Shown piece after piece: positions 27,199 through 36,500 of a DNA stretch of 64,000 bases (positions are counted from its first letter, which is position 1; every line of letters begins with the position of its first letter). The DNA lies in assembly GCA_963712055.1 (NCBI GenBank), contig CAVQGN010000003.1:62001-126000 (forward strand). Reading direction: 5' to 3'. Position numbers and translations under genes: made by a program. This stretch comes from JAHBVL01 sp963712055 (GTDB taxonomy: Bacteria > Chloroflexota > Chloroflexia > Thermomicrobiales > UBA6265). The notes under the pieces were generated by a model. It saw nothing but the letters and a program-made list of their open reading frames with translations, was not told where the DNA came from and searched no databases.

Positions 27199-27483
27199 CT
27201 ATCTGACCATGCCCTCGATAAACTGTCGATATTCTGGCGAGAACCGTTCGTCGAGGAAAAGATCAATCCCGGCCGCAGCCAATGCTGAGCGGAAGGCAAG
27301 AACAAGTTCGAGTTCCTTGTCGTTCAGATCATAGCCAAACTGCACCAGGGCGGCATTCAGATCATGACGCGCGACATCGCGAAACGCCGTGTCCGTCATC
27401 GCCTGTTCGGCGAGGCGGCGCATGACATCAAGGCGCACCTCTGCGTCAATGTCCTCGATACGAAAATCTCCGAAGATGTCCAC
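27199..27483 (-). CDS. Small helical protein of unknown function
   Basis: 94 residues from GTG 27483 with AGGAAAG about 10 nt upstream. No Cys, mostly helical, acidic. The middle part (AMTDTAFRDVARHDLNAALV then FGYDLNDKELELV) has the spacing of nitrile-hydratase/Nif11-like leader regions (T/D-x-x-F-R ... D-x-x-A-A-L ... G-h-x-L-x-x-x-E), but there is no Gly-Gly or Cys-rich core, so a RiPP precursor is only a possibility. Convergent with upp, 15 bp between stops. Confidence 0.6.
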   Translation of the reverse strand: MDIFGDFRIEDIDAEVRLDVMRRLAEQAMTDTAFRDVARHDLNAALVQFGYDLNDKELELVLAFRSALAAAGIDLFLDERFSPEYRQFIEGMVR

Positions 27484-27689
27484 AACAGGTCTTTCCTACT
27501 TCGCCACCCGGCGGGGATCGAACGGCCTCCGCTAGTCCGTATCCTTCATTGTACTTGTCCGCACCGTCAGCGCAGGTGATTCGCGCTTCAGTTGCCGGTT
27601 CCAGAACCTGCCACCTGTCGATCGTCGCGCTTTGTCCAAGCAAACTGCCCCTGCCGCGAGTTCGAATTCCACCTGACCGAGGTTGCGGA

Positions 27690-28121
27690 CTAGTACGTCG
27701 CCAGGATCGAGAGCAGCAAGAACATCCCCAAGACAAAGAGAATGACCGTGATGACCAACATCGCGGTCAGACACCCTTTGCCCGGAGGCGCGACACCGGT
27801 CAGGTTCTCGACCTTGTTTGCTTGTTTCCAGAAATGGTAGTTGGCTATGACGCCCGGGACCCAGAGGAGGAGGTAGAGCAGGAATGTGATGAACGCTTTG
27901 GTCGTGAACCGCTGCCCTTCAGCCTGGATCCGCGCCTGTTCGTCTGGTCCGGTCATCGGTGGCGGCAGAATCGGGACTGACCGTTCTGGATTCACCTGAG
28001 GAGGGGGAAGATCCAGTATGGCAACCGGATCGGGAGTATCCAGCCACCTCCCGCACTCCATGCAGAACCGGCTCCCCGGCGGATTCTGGGCTCCGCAGAT
28101 CGAGCAAGGAATGTCGCTCAC
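27690..28121 (-). CDS. Zinc-ribbon membrane protein
   Basis: 143 residues. The N-terminus is a C4 zinc ribbon (CSICGAQNPPGSRFCMECG) followed by a Pro-rich linker. The C-terminal half has two strong membrane helices (AFITFLLYLLLWVPGVIANY and LTAMLVITVILFVLGMFLLL) separated by a short basic loop. It is a common architecture of unknown role. Start GTG 28121 with an AGGAT site just upstream. The 206 bp after it (27484-27689) hold no supportable gene. Confidence 0.8.
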   Translation of the reverse strand: MSDIPCSICGAQNPPGSRFCMECGRWLDTPDPVAILDLPPPQVNPERSVPILPPPMTGPDEQARIQAEGQRFTTKAFITFLLYLLLWVPGVIANYHFWKQANKVENLTGVAPPGKGCLTAMLVITVILFVLGMFLLLSILATY

Positions 28122-28150
28122 ATCCTATCCGTCACGGGCTGATGTTTCGC

Positions 28151-28226
28151 TGGTGACTCCGCTGGGACTCGAACCCAGAACCAACGGATTAAAAGTCCGG
28201 TGCTCTGCCAATTGAGCTACGGAGTC
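28151..28226 (-). tRNA. tRNA-Lys (anticodon TTT)
   Basis: A full cloverleaf on the minus strand: acceptor GACTCCG/CGGAGTC, D arm GCTC...GAGC, anticodon loop CTTTTAA (anticodon 28193-28191), T arm CTGGG-TTCGAGT-CCCAG, discriminator A and an encoded CCA at 28151-28153. The first anticodon-stem pair is C-U mismatched; all others pair. Confidence 0.95.
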
Positions 28227-28336
28227 ATGCCGACGCTTCACGTCGTGCAGGGCGCATCGTACCGCGTCCGGGATCGAGGCTGCCACCCACGTCATCGCAC
28301 CGGCCACCAATACCGGCCGCGGTTCGTGCGATACAG

Positions 28337-30301
28337 CTAGGACAGGAAGAAAGATCGGCGGCGAACAATCAGACCGGCAGCGAGCGCCAGGCCAGCAAGC
28401 ATCGCAAACCTGATATCAAACAGGGATGATGGCGCTCTCTCGCCGGTGGCTGGGAGGGTATCAACGTACAACCGCGAAGCGTTCGGAGCAGCGCTGGCCG
28501 GAGCCGCAGTTGGAATCGAGAATCCCACCGACAAACCGTGCTGAGTCGAATCACCGAGAGCAGGAAGACCACTGTTGGTGCCGCCTTCTCCACCGCTACC
28601 GTTCGACCCATCCGTGCCGTTGGTGCCATCGCCACCGCTGCCACCATCACCATTTCCGCCACCTGGTGGTGGATCGACTGGCGCCGGGCTTGCGCACCCA
28701 AACGCTTCGACGCGGACACTGTCGCCGCCTCTCACGGTGAAGCCACCGCGGGCATCCACACCGTTGGCGAACAACGCACAGACCGAGCCGGCTTCGAGTT
28801 CATACGTGCCGGGGGGAAGATTCGGGAAATATGCCGACCCCTCGCCACCCGTTTCGGCGCTTGCGGCGATCTCACCAGACGAATAGACAATGGCAATCGG
28901 CTCGCCCGGGGCTCCTGGCTGGCATTCGGCATCCCAGTAGTCGGGTTTACTGGCGTCTTCGAAATTCGACGATGGATCTGGGCAGAAATGGGTTTGCGCT
29001 GCCACCGCCCCGGAAATCGTCACGACATTGATGATCACCTGGGTCCAGCCTGCTTCAGCTACGACGACGGTTGCTTCCGCGCCGGAACCGTCACGAATGA
29101 GGTAGCTTCCAGAAGCCACTTCGACCGTGGTTTGCCCGTCTTCGCCCAGGTCGGCAACAATCGGAGCGACCCCGTCCGCATCGGCATAGATCTCGACGTT
29201 GGCGGCGCTGGGGACACACGATTCGTTGCTCGGCAAACCTCCGCCGCCTTCATAGACCTCGATCTGCACGCCGCCGGTATCGCCTTCGGAGCACTCGTAG
29301 CGTTCAATCGTCAGGGTTCCGCGTGGACCAGAGTAGTAATCCACCGCGACAACCACAGTCGTCGCGTCTACCAGGACCGTGAACTCAGCGGATGCGTTCT
29401 CGTTCGAGATGGTGTAGTCACCGGCGGGCAGGAAGCCGCGCCAGTCGCCTGATTCATCGGTGACAACGGCCATCGAACCGCCGACTCCATCACCACTAAC
29501 GGTGAACTCGGCATAGCCATTTGATTCGCAACCGTTCGCAGAAGCGCGAGCCATGGGACCAAGGACAAAGAACTGGGTATAGGGAACATCGAGCGTTGGA
29601 CACTGGCCAGACGAGATCTGGAACCGTCCGGTAGCGCTTTTGGGAAGGTTGACGAAATACAGCGTTGTTTCAGCGTCGATCACAGTATCGATGAGACCGG
29701 AACCGCGAGGAGCGTAGCCAGTTTCGATTGTCGCCCAATCTTGAGCGATCCGAAGCGACGTCCCTGGCTGGACAGAGAGAAGAACCTGACCGTCGACCGC
29801 TGTGGTCAAAACACCCAGATCAACGCCATCTGCAGTAGGCGTCAGTTGAACGTCAGCATCGGGCGAACACGAACCGGTGGTCGCCGGATCGAGAGCACCC
29901 GGATCGACGTCACAAATCCAGACAGTGATTGTCACCTGTACCGGCTCTGCGGCTACCTCAACACTGCCGCCCGAGTCCGAAACGTCTCCACTGGCAACAC
30001 TCTCTTCGCCAAACGTGTCAGGGGTAGCCACGAATTCAGGTTGGTCTTGAGTCACCTCGGTTGGGATGGGCGTTGGCGTTTCAGCTGCAATCTCACCAGT
30101 CGAGTTTCCACCGTCAGTGTCGCCAGGCACCACTGCGACCGGAGTTCCGGCCAGCGACGGGTCGGTTTCTTGCGCGAACGTGACAGGACCAACGGACAGG
30201 GAAACCAGCACCACTGCCGCCACCAGAAGCGCTCGGAGAACCTTTGACTGTCGAATGAATCGTAAGATCACACGTGAGTCCTGCGAATTGCGCTTTGCCA
30301 T
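28337..30301 (-). CDS. Large secreted surface protein with LPxTG sortase anchor
   Basis: 654 residues. A long N-region then a hydrophobic signal core (LRALLVAAVVLVSLSVGPVTFAQ, about 23-45). A Thr/Pro/Gly-rich linker follows, then a series of beta-rich, Cys-pair-containing modules (e.g. CDVDPGALDPATTGSC, CEGDTGG-like segments and CPDPSSNFED...CQP) that look like prealbumin/SpaA-type repeats with G-x-Y-x-h strands. A Gly/Asn/Ser-rich spacer (about 545-590) precedes the C-terminus LPATGERAPS, a hydrophobic helix and RRRSFFLS: a textbook cell-wall sorting signal. No sortase gene is in the window. Function of the ectodomain unknown. Confidence 0.82.
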   Translation of the reverse strand: MAKRNSQDSRVILRFIRQSKVLRALLVAAVVLVSLSVGPVTFAQETDPSLAGTPVAVVPGDTDGGNSTGEIAAETPTPIPTEVTQDQPEFVATPDTFGEESVASGDVSDSGGSVEVAAEPVQVTITVWICDVDPGALDPATTGSCSPDADVQLTPTADGVDLGVLTTAVDGQVLLSVQPGTSLRIAQDWATIETGYAPRGSGLIDTVIDAETTLYFVNLPKSATGRFQISSGQCPTLDVPYTQFFVLGPMARASANGCESNGYAEFTVSGDGVGGSMAVVTDESGDWRGFLPAGDYTISNENASAEFTVLVDATTVVVAVDYYSGPRGTLTIERYECSEGDTGGVQIEVYEGGGGLPSNESCVPSAANVEIYADADGVAPIVADLGEDGQTTVEVASGSYLIRDGSGAEATVVVAEAGWTQVIINVVTISGAVAAQTHFCPDPSSNFEDASKPDYWDAECQPGAPGEPIAIVYSSGEIAASAETGGEGSAYFPNLPPGTYELEAGSVCALFANGVDARGGFTVRGGDSVRVEAFGCASPAPVDPPPGGGNGDGGSGGDGTNGTDGSNGSGGEGGTNSGLPALGDSTQHGLSVGFSIPTAAPASAAPNASRLYVDTLPATGERAPSSLFDIRFAMLAGLALAAGLIVRRRSFFLS

Positions 30302-30695
30302 GGCGAACGTCCAGGCACTTGATTGCGGTACCCGCTGGGCTACCTGGCGGGTTCGTCCTCGTGACCCCAGTCATCAGGACGGTTGGCAACCACGCGGGGA
30401 GGGGTCATTGCCACAATCCTACCAAGCCGATGCCTTCTGGACAAGACCCCGGTCAGAACTGACGCATTCCAGCATCAAGTACTTCCCCGGATCAAACCCG
30501 CTCAGTCCGCGTGGCGTAGGTCTAGTACAGTTACCCGTACGTTCGGACCTAACGCGTTTGGGTCGGGAATGATGGCCAACGCTTCATTGGTTCGACTATC
30601 AAGGTTTTCAGGCGAATACGTCCGTTCGAACTCACAATTCGATTGTCGGATCGCTAGTCGGCTGATTGCAGTCATGTAGGAAAAGGGAATCGACG
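30302..30695. other. Gene-free divergent intergenic region
   Basis: 394 bp between the starts of two divergent secreted-protein genes. It should hold both promoters, but I see no convincing -35/-10 pairs. A short GTAC...GTAC repeat lies near 30524-30540. Small open frames here have no coding signs. Confidence 0.4.
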
Positions 30696-31967
30696 GTGAA
30701 AGTGCGACTTCGTATGTTCATGGTTCTCGCAACACTAGTGATCGGTGTGGTCGCGGCTTTGCCGCAGGCCCAGGGTCGGGCTCAATCGAGTGGCGAGACC
30801 GAACTACTCATGCAGGGAACCTTGGCCGACAATGAATATCCTGCCGCTCCCGTGTTTGTCAGACTCCTGAGAATCAATATGGCCGCTGGATCATCGAGTC
30901 CTCTCCACACGCATCCCGGGCCAGAGTTCGGCCTCGTCGAGCAAGGCAACCTGACGGTTCAGGTCAACGGACCAGCGCGCTTATCGGAACCCGGTTCCCC
31001 CTCTGGTGATGGCACGCCCGTCGCCGGCGCTGAAGCGACCACGAACACGGAGTTCGAGCTCGCTATAGGCGAGCAGATCGTCTATCTTCCACAAACTCCG
31101 ATGACGTTCCGTAACGGCACCGAGGATCCGCTTTCGATCATGTCGGTGGTCATTCTCCCCGCGGGGAATCAGCATCCACCGGGGATCACGTATTTGAACG
31201 GGCAACCGGCTGCCAACGCTTTTGACGGGGTCTCACCCGAGATCCTCGGTGACGGCGTAGCAACGGTCCTGCCGCGCGGTGGCATGGATGTGGTCGTCGA
31301 ACGGATTCGCCTCGCTCCTGGTGAGCCAATTCCGGCTTCAGACAACGCGACTTTGCTCTCACTGGAGCGCGGAATTCTCGATTTCACCGTAATCAGTGGG
31401 AAGGCGCAGGTTACTCGCACTGCCACGCCAGGCCCACAACCAGATACCGCACCGCAAACCGAAGTCAGTCTCTCCAAAGGCGACGCCGTCTTTTTTCCTC
31501 TCGGAATGAAGGAAGTAGTCCGGGAAGGCACACCAGACGAACTGGTTCTCCTAAGACTTTCCTTGGTTCCGGCAGGTGATGGGCCAACGCCCACACCTTC
31601 AACCGAAGGTCAGGGAGAGATCATCATCGCGACGCCGGACGCGGCGGCCACGCCGGCCCTGTCGACGGATGGGAGTCCCACTGCTGATGTAAGCAATGAC
31701 ACTCCGACGGCGACCGCAACACCGGACGATGGAACGATCCGGGAAGGGTCGCTGGTGGAGTCCAATTCAGAAGGTGTCAATGTTCGATCCGGGCCTGGTA
31801 CCGACTTCGAAATCGCCTTCCAGGTCTTCACCGGAGATCAGATGACGGTCACCGGTCCCTCGGAAGAAGGCGATGGGTACGTTTGGTGGCCGGTAGTGCT
31901 TGTCGATGATCCATCGGTAACCGGCTATGTGGCGGAGGAGTTCATCGATCTGGTGGTCGAAGAGTAG
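30696..31967 (+). CDS. Secreted two-cupin protein with C-terminal SH3b domain
   Basis: 423 residues from GTG 30696 (GGGA-type site upstream). A signal peptide (FMVLATLVIGVVAALPQAQG) is followed by two cupin barrels; the first carries the metal-ligand pattern SPLHTHPGPEFGLVEQGNL, the second (from about residue 195) lacks the His pair and is probably degenerate. A Thr/Pro-rich linker leads to a C-terminal bacterial SH3 module with GVNVRSGPGTDFEIAFQV and VTGYVAEEFIDLV. Likely extracellular and wall-associated. The role is not evident. Same strand and spacing of 151 bp to the next secreted protein. Confidence 0.78.
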   Translation: MKVRLRMFMVLATLVIGVVAALPQAQGRAQSSGETELLMQGTLADNEYPAAPVFVRLLRINMAAGSSSPLHTHPGPEFGLVEQGNLTVQVNGPARLSEPGSPSGDGTPVAGAEATTNTEFELAIGEQIVYLPQTPMTFRNGTEDPLSIMSVVILPAGNQHPPGITYLNGQPAANAFDGVSPEILGDGVATVLPRGGMDVVVERIRLAPGEPIPASDNATLLSLERGILDFTVISGKAQVTRTATPGPQPDTAPQTEVSLSKGDAVFFPLGMKEVVREGTPDELVLLRLSLVPAGDGPTPTPSTEGQGEIIIATPDAAATPALSTDGSPTADVSNDTPTATATPDDGTIREGSLVESNSEGVNVRSGPGTDFEIAFQVFTGDQMTVTGPSEEGDGYVWWPVVLVDDPSVTGYVAEEFIDLVVEE

Positions 31968-32065
31968 GTGTCACGTCGGCGGATGGATTTGGTAGCATCC
32001 GCATGCTCACCGTTGCGTCAGCGGACGCTGTGGAGATTTTGAACGAATCGTTTTGTCGTGAGCAC

Positions 32066-32079
32066 GTCACCGAGGTGAC
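32066..32079 (+). promoter_or_regulatory. Perfect palindrome upstream of the beta-propeller gene
   Basis: GTCACC-GA-GGTGAC, 39 bp before the ATG at 32119 and followed by an AT-rich TTAATTAAG. It could be an operator or a small RNA hairpin; nothing distinguishes these. Confidence 0.35.
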
Positions 32080-32118
32080 TCGGTTCACATTAATTAAGTA
32101 GGACTGAAGGGGAATCGA

Positions 32119-33516
32119 ATGAGAGCACTGCGATTGCAAGCCGGGGTACTGGTGGTCATGCTGGCACTAGTGATTGGGCTACAGCTCGGAACCGCCAACG
32201 CCCAGGTTCAGCCGAGCTATGACACGATCCGGGTTCAGAATGACGACACGTCACGACTCTATCAACCTTCGATCCTCTGGTCACCCGTCGTTTTGCCGCT
32301 TCCTGACGGTAGCGCATGGGCGTTTTTCACAGCCCAGGTCAAGCTGCCGACCCAGCCCGGTGCTGATCCATTGCTCACCAATTTCCAGGTGCATGCTTCA
32401 CGATTCGATCCCGCTGCGGGCACCTGGAGCGCAGCGACCCCTCTTCCCGGGGAGATCAGCTTCGGTCCTTCGGGCGCTGTTGATACTGAAGGCAACGTTC
32501 ATCTGGTTTACACCATCCGCAACGGCCTCGAAGACACAGCATTCGGAACGCTCGTTTATATGAAATGGTCTGCGGCTGACGGATGGGTTGGTCCCGCGAT
32601 TGTGGCGCCAAGCGAAACCGCCGGTCACCAGTTGAGCAGTGATATCGCCGTCGATAGCAATGGCGGTATCCATGTCGCGTGGCAGGATCAACGGGCTGTT
32701 TCCGAAGAAACCCGATTGGCCGACGCGTCAAACGCCGACGTTTTCGTAAGCGATCTGACTCCAGACGGCACCTGGACCGACCCAGTCCAAGTCAACGTTC
32801 GTCCAGATGAAACCGTGAATGCGAGTCGACCGCAGTTGGCGGTCGATGGCGATCGCCTCGTGGTGGTCTGGTCGGTCTACTCGCCGACATCCGACATCGC
32901 ACTGGATTCAGCGCTGCAGGTGGAGTGGAGTTCTCGACCGCTCGAAGACACTGCTGCATGGAGTGATACGGCAACGGTGTTTGATCGGGGTGCCGATCTG
33001 ATTGGAGGTCGCTTCATCGATGCCGTCTCCAATCCGGCCGGTGGTGTTGATCTTGTGTTCGGTCGCCGCACCGAAAATGAAAACCAGCTCTACCTTTCCA
33101 GTCTCCCAGCCGGTGAAGGGGCTTGGAGCGAACCGACACTGATTGCAGCCGGCAATCGAGGCAACTATCCACGTGCAGCCGCTGGTCCCGACGGAACGGT
33201 CTACTCCGTTTTCAACTCGTCTGAGGGTGGGGTTTCGGTCAAGGTCGGCGCCGTTGCGGTTGGACCTGGTCGAACTGCGCCCGGACCTGAAGTGCTGATT
33301 TCTGAAGGCGAAGACGGCCAGCAGGGAATTCCGGGCGTCGCCGTTGACCCATTCGGCCGGACGTGGGTCATCTACTACTACGAACTCCCAGGGCAACCCG
33401 CACCATCCGAAGTAAGAGTTGTTCGCGGAGCCATTGTACCGATCGATCCGGAAACACCTCCGACAGCGGCTGCTCCTGCAGCCTCGCCAGAGGCTGAGGC
33501 AACACCTGCTGGCTAA
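32119..33516 (+). CDS. Secreted BNR/sialidase-like beta-propeller protein
   Basis: 465 residues. A clear signal peptide (VLVVMLALVIGLQLGTANAQ) is followed by about six repeats of a beta-propeller blade with Asp-box-like turns and recurring hhhhW segments: GNVHLVYTI, GGIHVAWQDQRA, DRLVVVWSVYS, GTVYSVFNS and GRTWVIYYYE. The C-terminal tail is Ala/Pro/Glu-rich. Catalytic sialidase residues (Arg triad) are not evident, so a binding role is as likely as an enzymatic one. AAGGGG lies 5-10 nt before the ATG. It is in a run with the cupin and glycine-rich secreted proteins. Confidence 0.78.
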   Translation: MRALRLQAGVLVVMLALVIGLQLGTANAQVQPSYDTIRVQNDDTSRLYQPSILWSPVVLPLPDGSAWAFFTAQVKLPTQPGADPLLTNFQVHASRFDPAAGTWSAATPLPGEISFGPSGAVDTEGNVHLVYTIRNGLEDTAFGTLVYMKWSAADGWVGPAIVAPSETAGHQLSSDIAVDSNGGIHVAWQDQRAVSEETRLADASNADVFVSDLTPDGTWTDPVQVNVRPDETVNASRPQLAVDGDRLVVVWSVYSPTSDIALDSALQVEWSSRPLEDTAAWSDTATVFDRGADLIGGRFIDAVSNPAGGVDLVFGRRTENENQLYLSSLPAGEGAWSEPTLIAAGNRGNYPRAAAGPDGTVYSVFNSSEGGVSVKVGAVAVGPGRTAPGPEVLISEGEDGQQGIPGVAVDPFGRTWVIYYYELPGQPAPSEVRVVRGAIVPIDPETPPTAAAPAASPEAEATPAG

Positions 33517-33546
33517 AGATCCGTTGAGGAGGCAACATCACGATCT

Positions 33547-36500
33547 GTGCTGACCTCGAGTCAAACTGGTTCAGAATCCGCGAGTAGTTCCGCTCTCTTC
33601 ATAGAGCGGAACGCTTGCATTTTGATCGACCAGACCGGTAGACTCAGAGACAACGCTCCCGCGACGCGTTTTGGCGTCTTGTCATTCATAAGAACGCGTT
33701 TCGCCATTGGGAAGGTTTTCAGTTTGAGCGTTTTCCACCGCAACTTCCGTATCCTGGCACTGCTCGCTATGGTCGTGCTTTCGATCGCGCCGCTCGGCCG
33801 ATCGCTTGGTGTGTCCGCTGACAGCCCAACGGGTGGAACCTCGGGATCGGTTTCGACGGGTGCGGTTATCGAGGATCCAGACGAAGACGTCTCCATTCTC
33901 ATTGGCTCTCTTGAAGCTGGGGATGCGTTGAGTCTGACGACCGGAGGCGGTGTCCAGGGCGGCGATGGCACCGGTGGCCCAGGAACCGGCGGAAACTCCA
34001 ATGGCGGTGATGGCACCGGCGGCGAGTCGAATGGAGGCAACGGTGACGGCGGAGCCGTGACCGGCGGCAACGTCTCTTCGAATCCAGCCGGCGACGGACA
34101 GGATCGGACCGGACAGGATGGCTGGCCCGGTTCCAATAGTCAACCCACGGTTACAACAAACGGCGGATTGACCCGTATCACCGGGCCCGACGGGACGTCC
34201 GGGCAGGATGCTGTGGGCGGAAACGGCTACACCGGCGCAACGTCATCCGGGGGTGACTCGGCTGGCGGGAATGTCGTCGGAGGCAACGCCAAGGGTGGCA
34301 AGGGCACCGGTGGCCGATCACTCACCGGCGGCAGCGGCGTCGGCGGCATGGGTGTTGGCGGAAATGCCGTCAGTCTGACGACCGGCGGCGTGGCGGTCGG
34401 TGGCGGAGCCACCGGCTCTGGAGCACAGGGCGGTAATGCCTATTCGGTCACGGTTGGCAATCCATCGATTGGCGGTGACGGTACTGGCGGGATCGGCAGT
34501 GGCGGCGATTCACTTGCGGGAAATGGTATCGGTGGAGCTGCCAATGGTGGTAACGCCAACGGCGGAGCGGTTCGTGCTGGTGACACGATTGGCGCAACTG
34601 GCGGCAACGGAGGCGACGGTACAGGTGGCGCAGGTGGCGACGGTACTGATCTCGATATCACACTCGCGAATGTGACCGCCGGAGACAGCACTCTGAACAT
34701 CAACGCACCCGGCTCGGCTGAGGTCATCGCTGGCAACGGCGGCGATGGCGGCGACGGAACCGGCGGTACCGGGGGTACAGGCGGACTCGCCGAAGGTGGC
34801 GACGCCACTGGCGGCAATGTCACCGGCGGAAACGCAGTTGGCGGCAATGGTGTCGGCGGCAATTCTGGCGCCGGTGGCAACGGCATCGGTGGTTCCGGTG
34901 TGGGCGGCCAGGGCTATGGCTCGACCGCTGGCGGTAGTGCCATTGGTGGCACTGGCAGTGGCGCTGGGTCAACCGGGGGCTATGCCGAAACCTACACCCA
35001 GGGTGGTGGCAACCAGGGCGGAAGCGGAACTGGTGGTCTTGGGTCAGGTGGCGACTCGATCGCCGGTGACGGCCTGGGTGGCAACGCCACTGGCGGTTCA
35101 GCTACGGGCGGGAACGTCTATGGCGGTTTGACCGCTGGCGGTGATGGTGGCGTCGGTGGGACCGGCGCTGGCGGCGATGGTGGCGCTGGTGGCGACGCCT
35201 CCCTGACCGAAATTGACGTTCAAGACTTTGACGGGTCAATCCAGATTACTGGCCTCGGCGGGAACACCGTTCTCGGTGGCGATGGCGGCAACGGTGGGAA
35301 TGGCCAGGGTGGCAGCGGTGGTCAGGGTGGTAATGCCAATGGTGGCGATGTCACCACAGGCAACGTCACCGGTGGCAATGCGACTGGTGGAAATGGCGAC
35401 GGCGGCTCCGCTGGCGATGGCGGCAATGGCACTGGTGGTGACGGCACTGGCGGTAAAGCCGGCGGCGACACCAAAGGGTCCAACGCCAGTGGCGGCAGCG
35501 GATCAATTCCAGGAAACGCGACATCAACAACCATTCACGACGCTAACCAGGGTGGTCTTGGCCAGGGTGGCGACGGCATCGGCGGCGATTCGCTCGGCGG
35601 TGATGGCGTCGCCGGCTTCGGCTATGGCGGGAATGCCACTGGCGGCAATGCCTATCTGGGCGATACGCTCGGAGGCGACGGCGGCGCTGGCGGTCTCGCA
35701 ATCGGTGGTACTGGCGGTTCAGGCGGCGACGTTCTGAATGTCGCGCTCCGGTTCTCTGGCACTGGATCGGTAGTTGCTTCAATCGCCGGCGATGTGTCCC
35801 TGGCCGGTTATGGCGGCGCCGGTGGTTCTGCGATCGGTGGCGATGGTGGCAGCCCAGGTTCAGCAACATCCGGAAACGCGCTACTCGGTCAGGTGACTGG
35901 CGGAACTGGAACCGGTGGGACTGGCACGGGCGGCAATGCCGGGAACGCCGGCACTGGGACCGGCGGGACAGGCACTGGTGGAACGGCAACTGGCACTGGA
36001 TCGGCCGGCACAGCGGTGCCTGGATCCGTTAGTGGCACCGGAAGCGCGTCCCTCCAATCTGCACCCGCAATACCAGGAGCTGGACTCCCCGGGGCGTCTG
36101 AAAACGGTATGGCCGAAAACGGTCAAAGCATCGATGGAGAATCGAAAAACGGAGTGGAAGCTGAAGGGGCAATCACCGAAGGCACCACAGCAGAAGGTCA
36201 GATAGGTAACGGCGGGAACGCTCAAGGTGGTGCCGGCGGCAATGGTGGCAGCGCGGCGGCAATTGGCGCGCAAATGCTTACCTACACCGGCACCGTGACG
36301 CTCGATCCCTCGAACGCGAACATCACGGTCGGTGGAGGCGGCGGCATCGGTGGTTCGGCCACCGGTGGATACGGCTACATCGGCGGTTCGGCCACCGGAG
36401 GCGCGGGAGGACTCGGTGGTGGTGCATTCGATGCCGGAACCGTCGGTCCAGGATGTGATCTTTCTTCGCTGATGACCGCTCTGGGTAGCGGACCAGCTCC

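Noticed and set aside
27500..27545. tRNA-like GTTCGATCCCCGC segment on the minus strand
   Set aside because: A T-loop-like string is present, but flanking sequence gives no T stem, anticodon arm or acceptor pairing.
28538..29452. Plus-strand open frame of 304 codons
   Set aside because: Antisense to the LPxTG protein gene, with no start site and shadow-like composition (Arg/His-rich).
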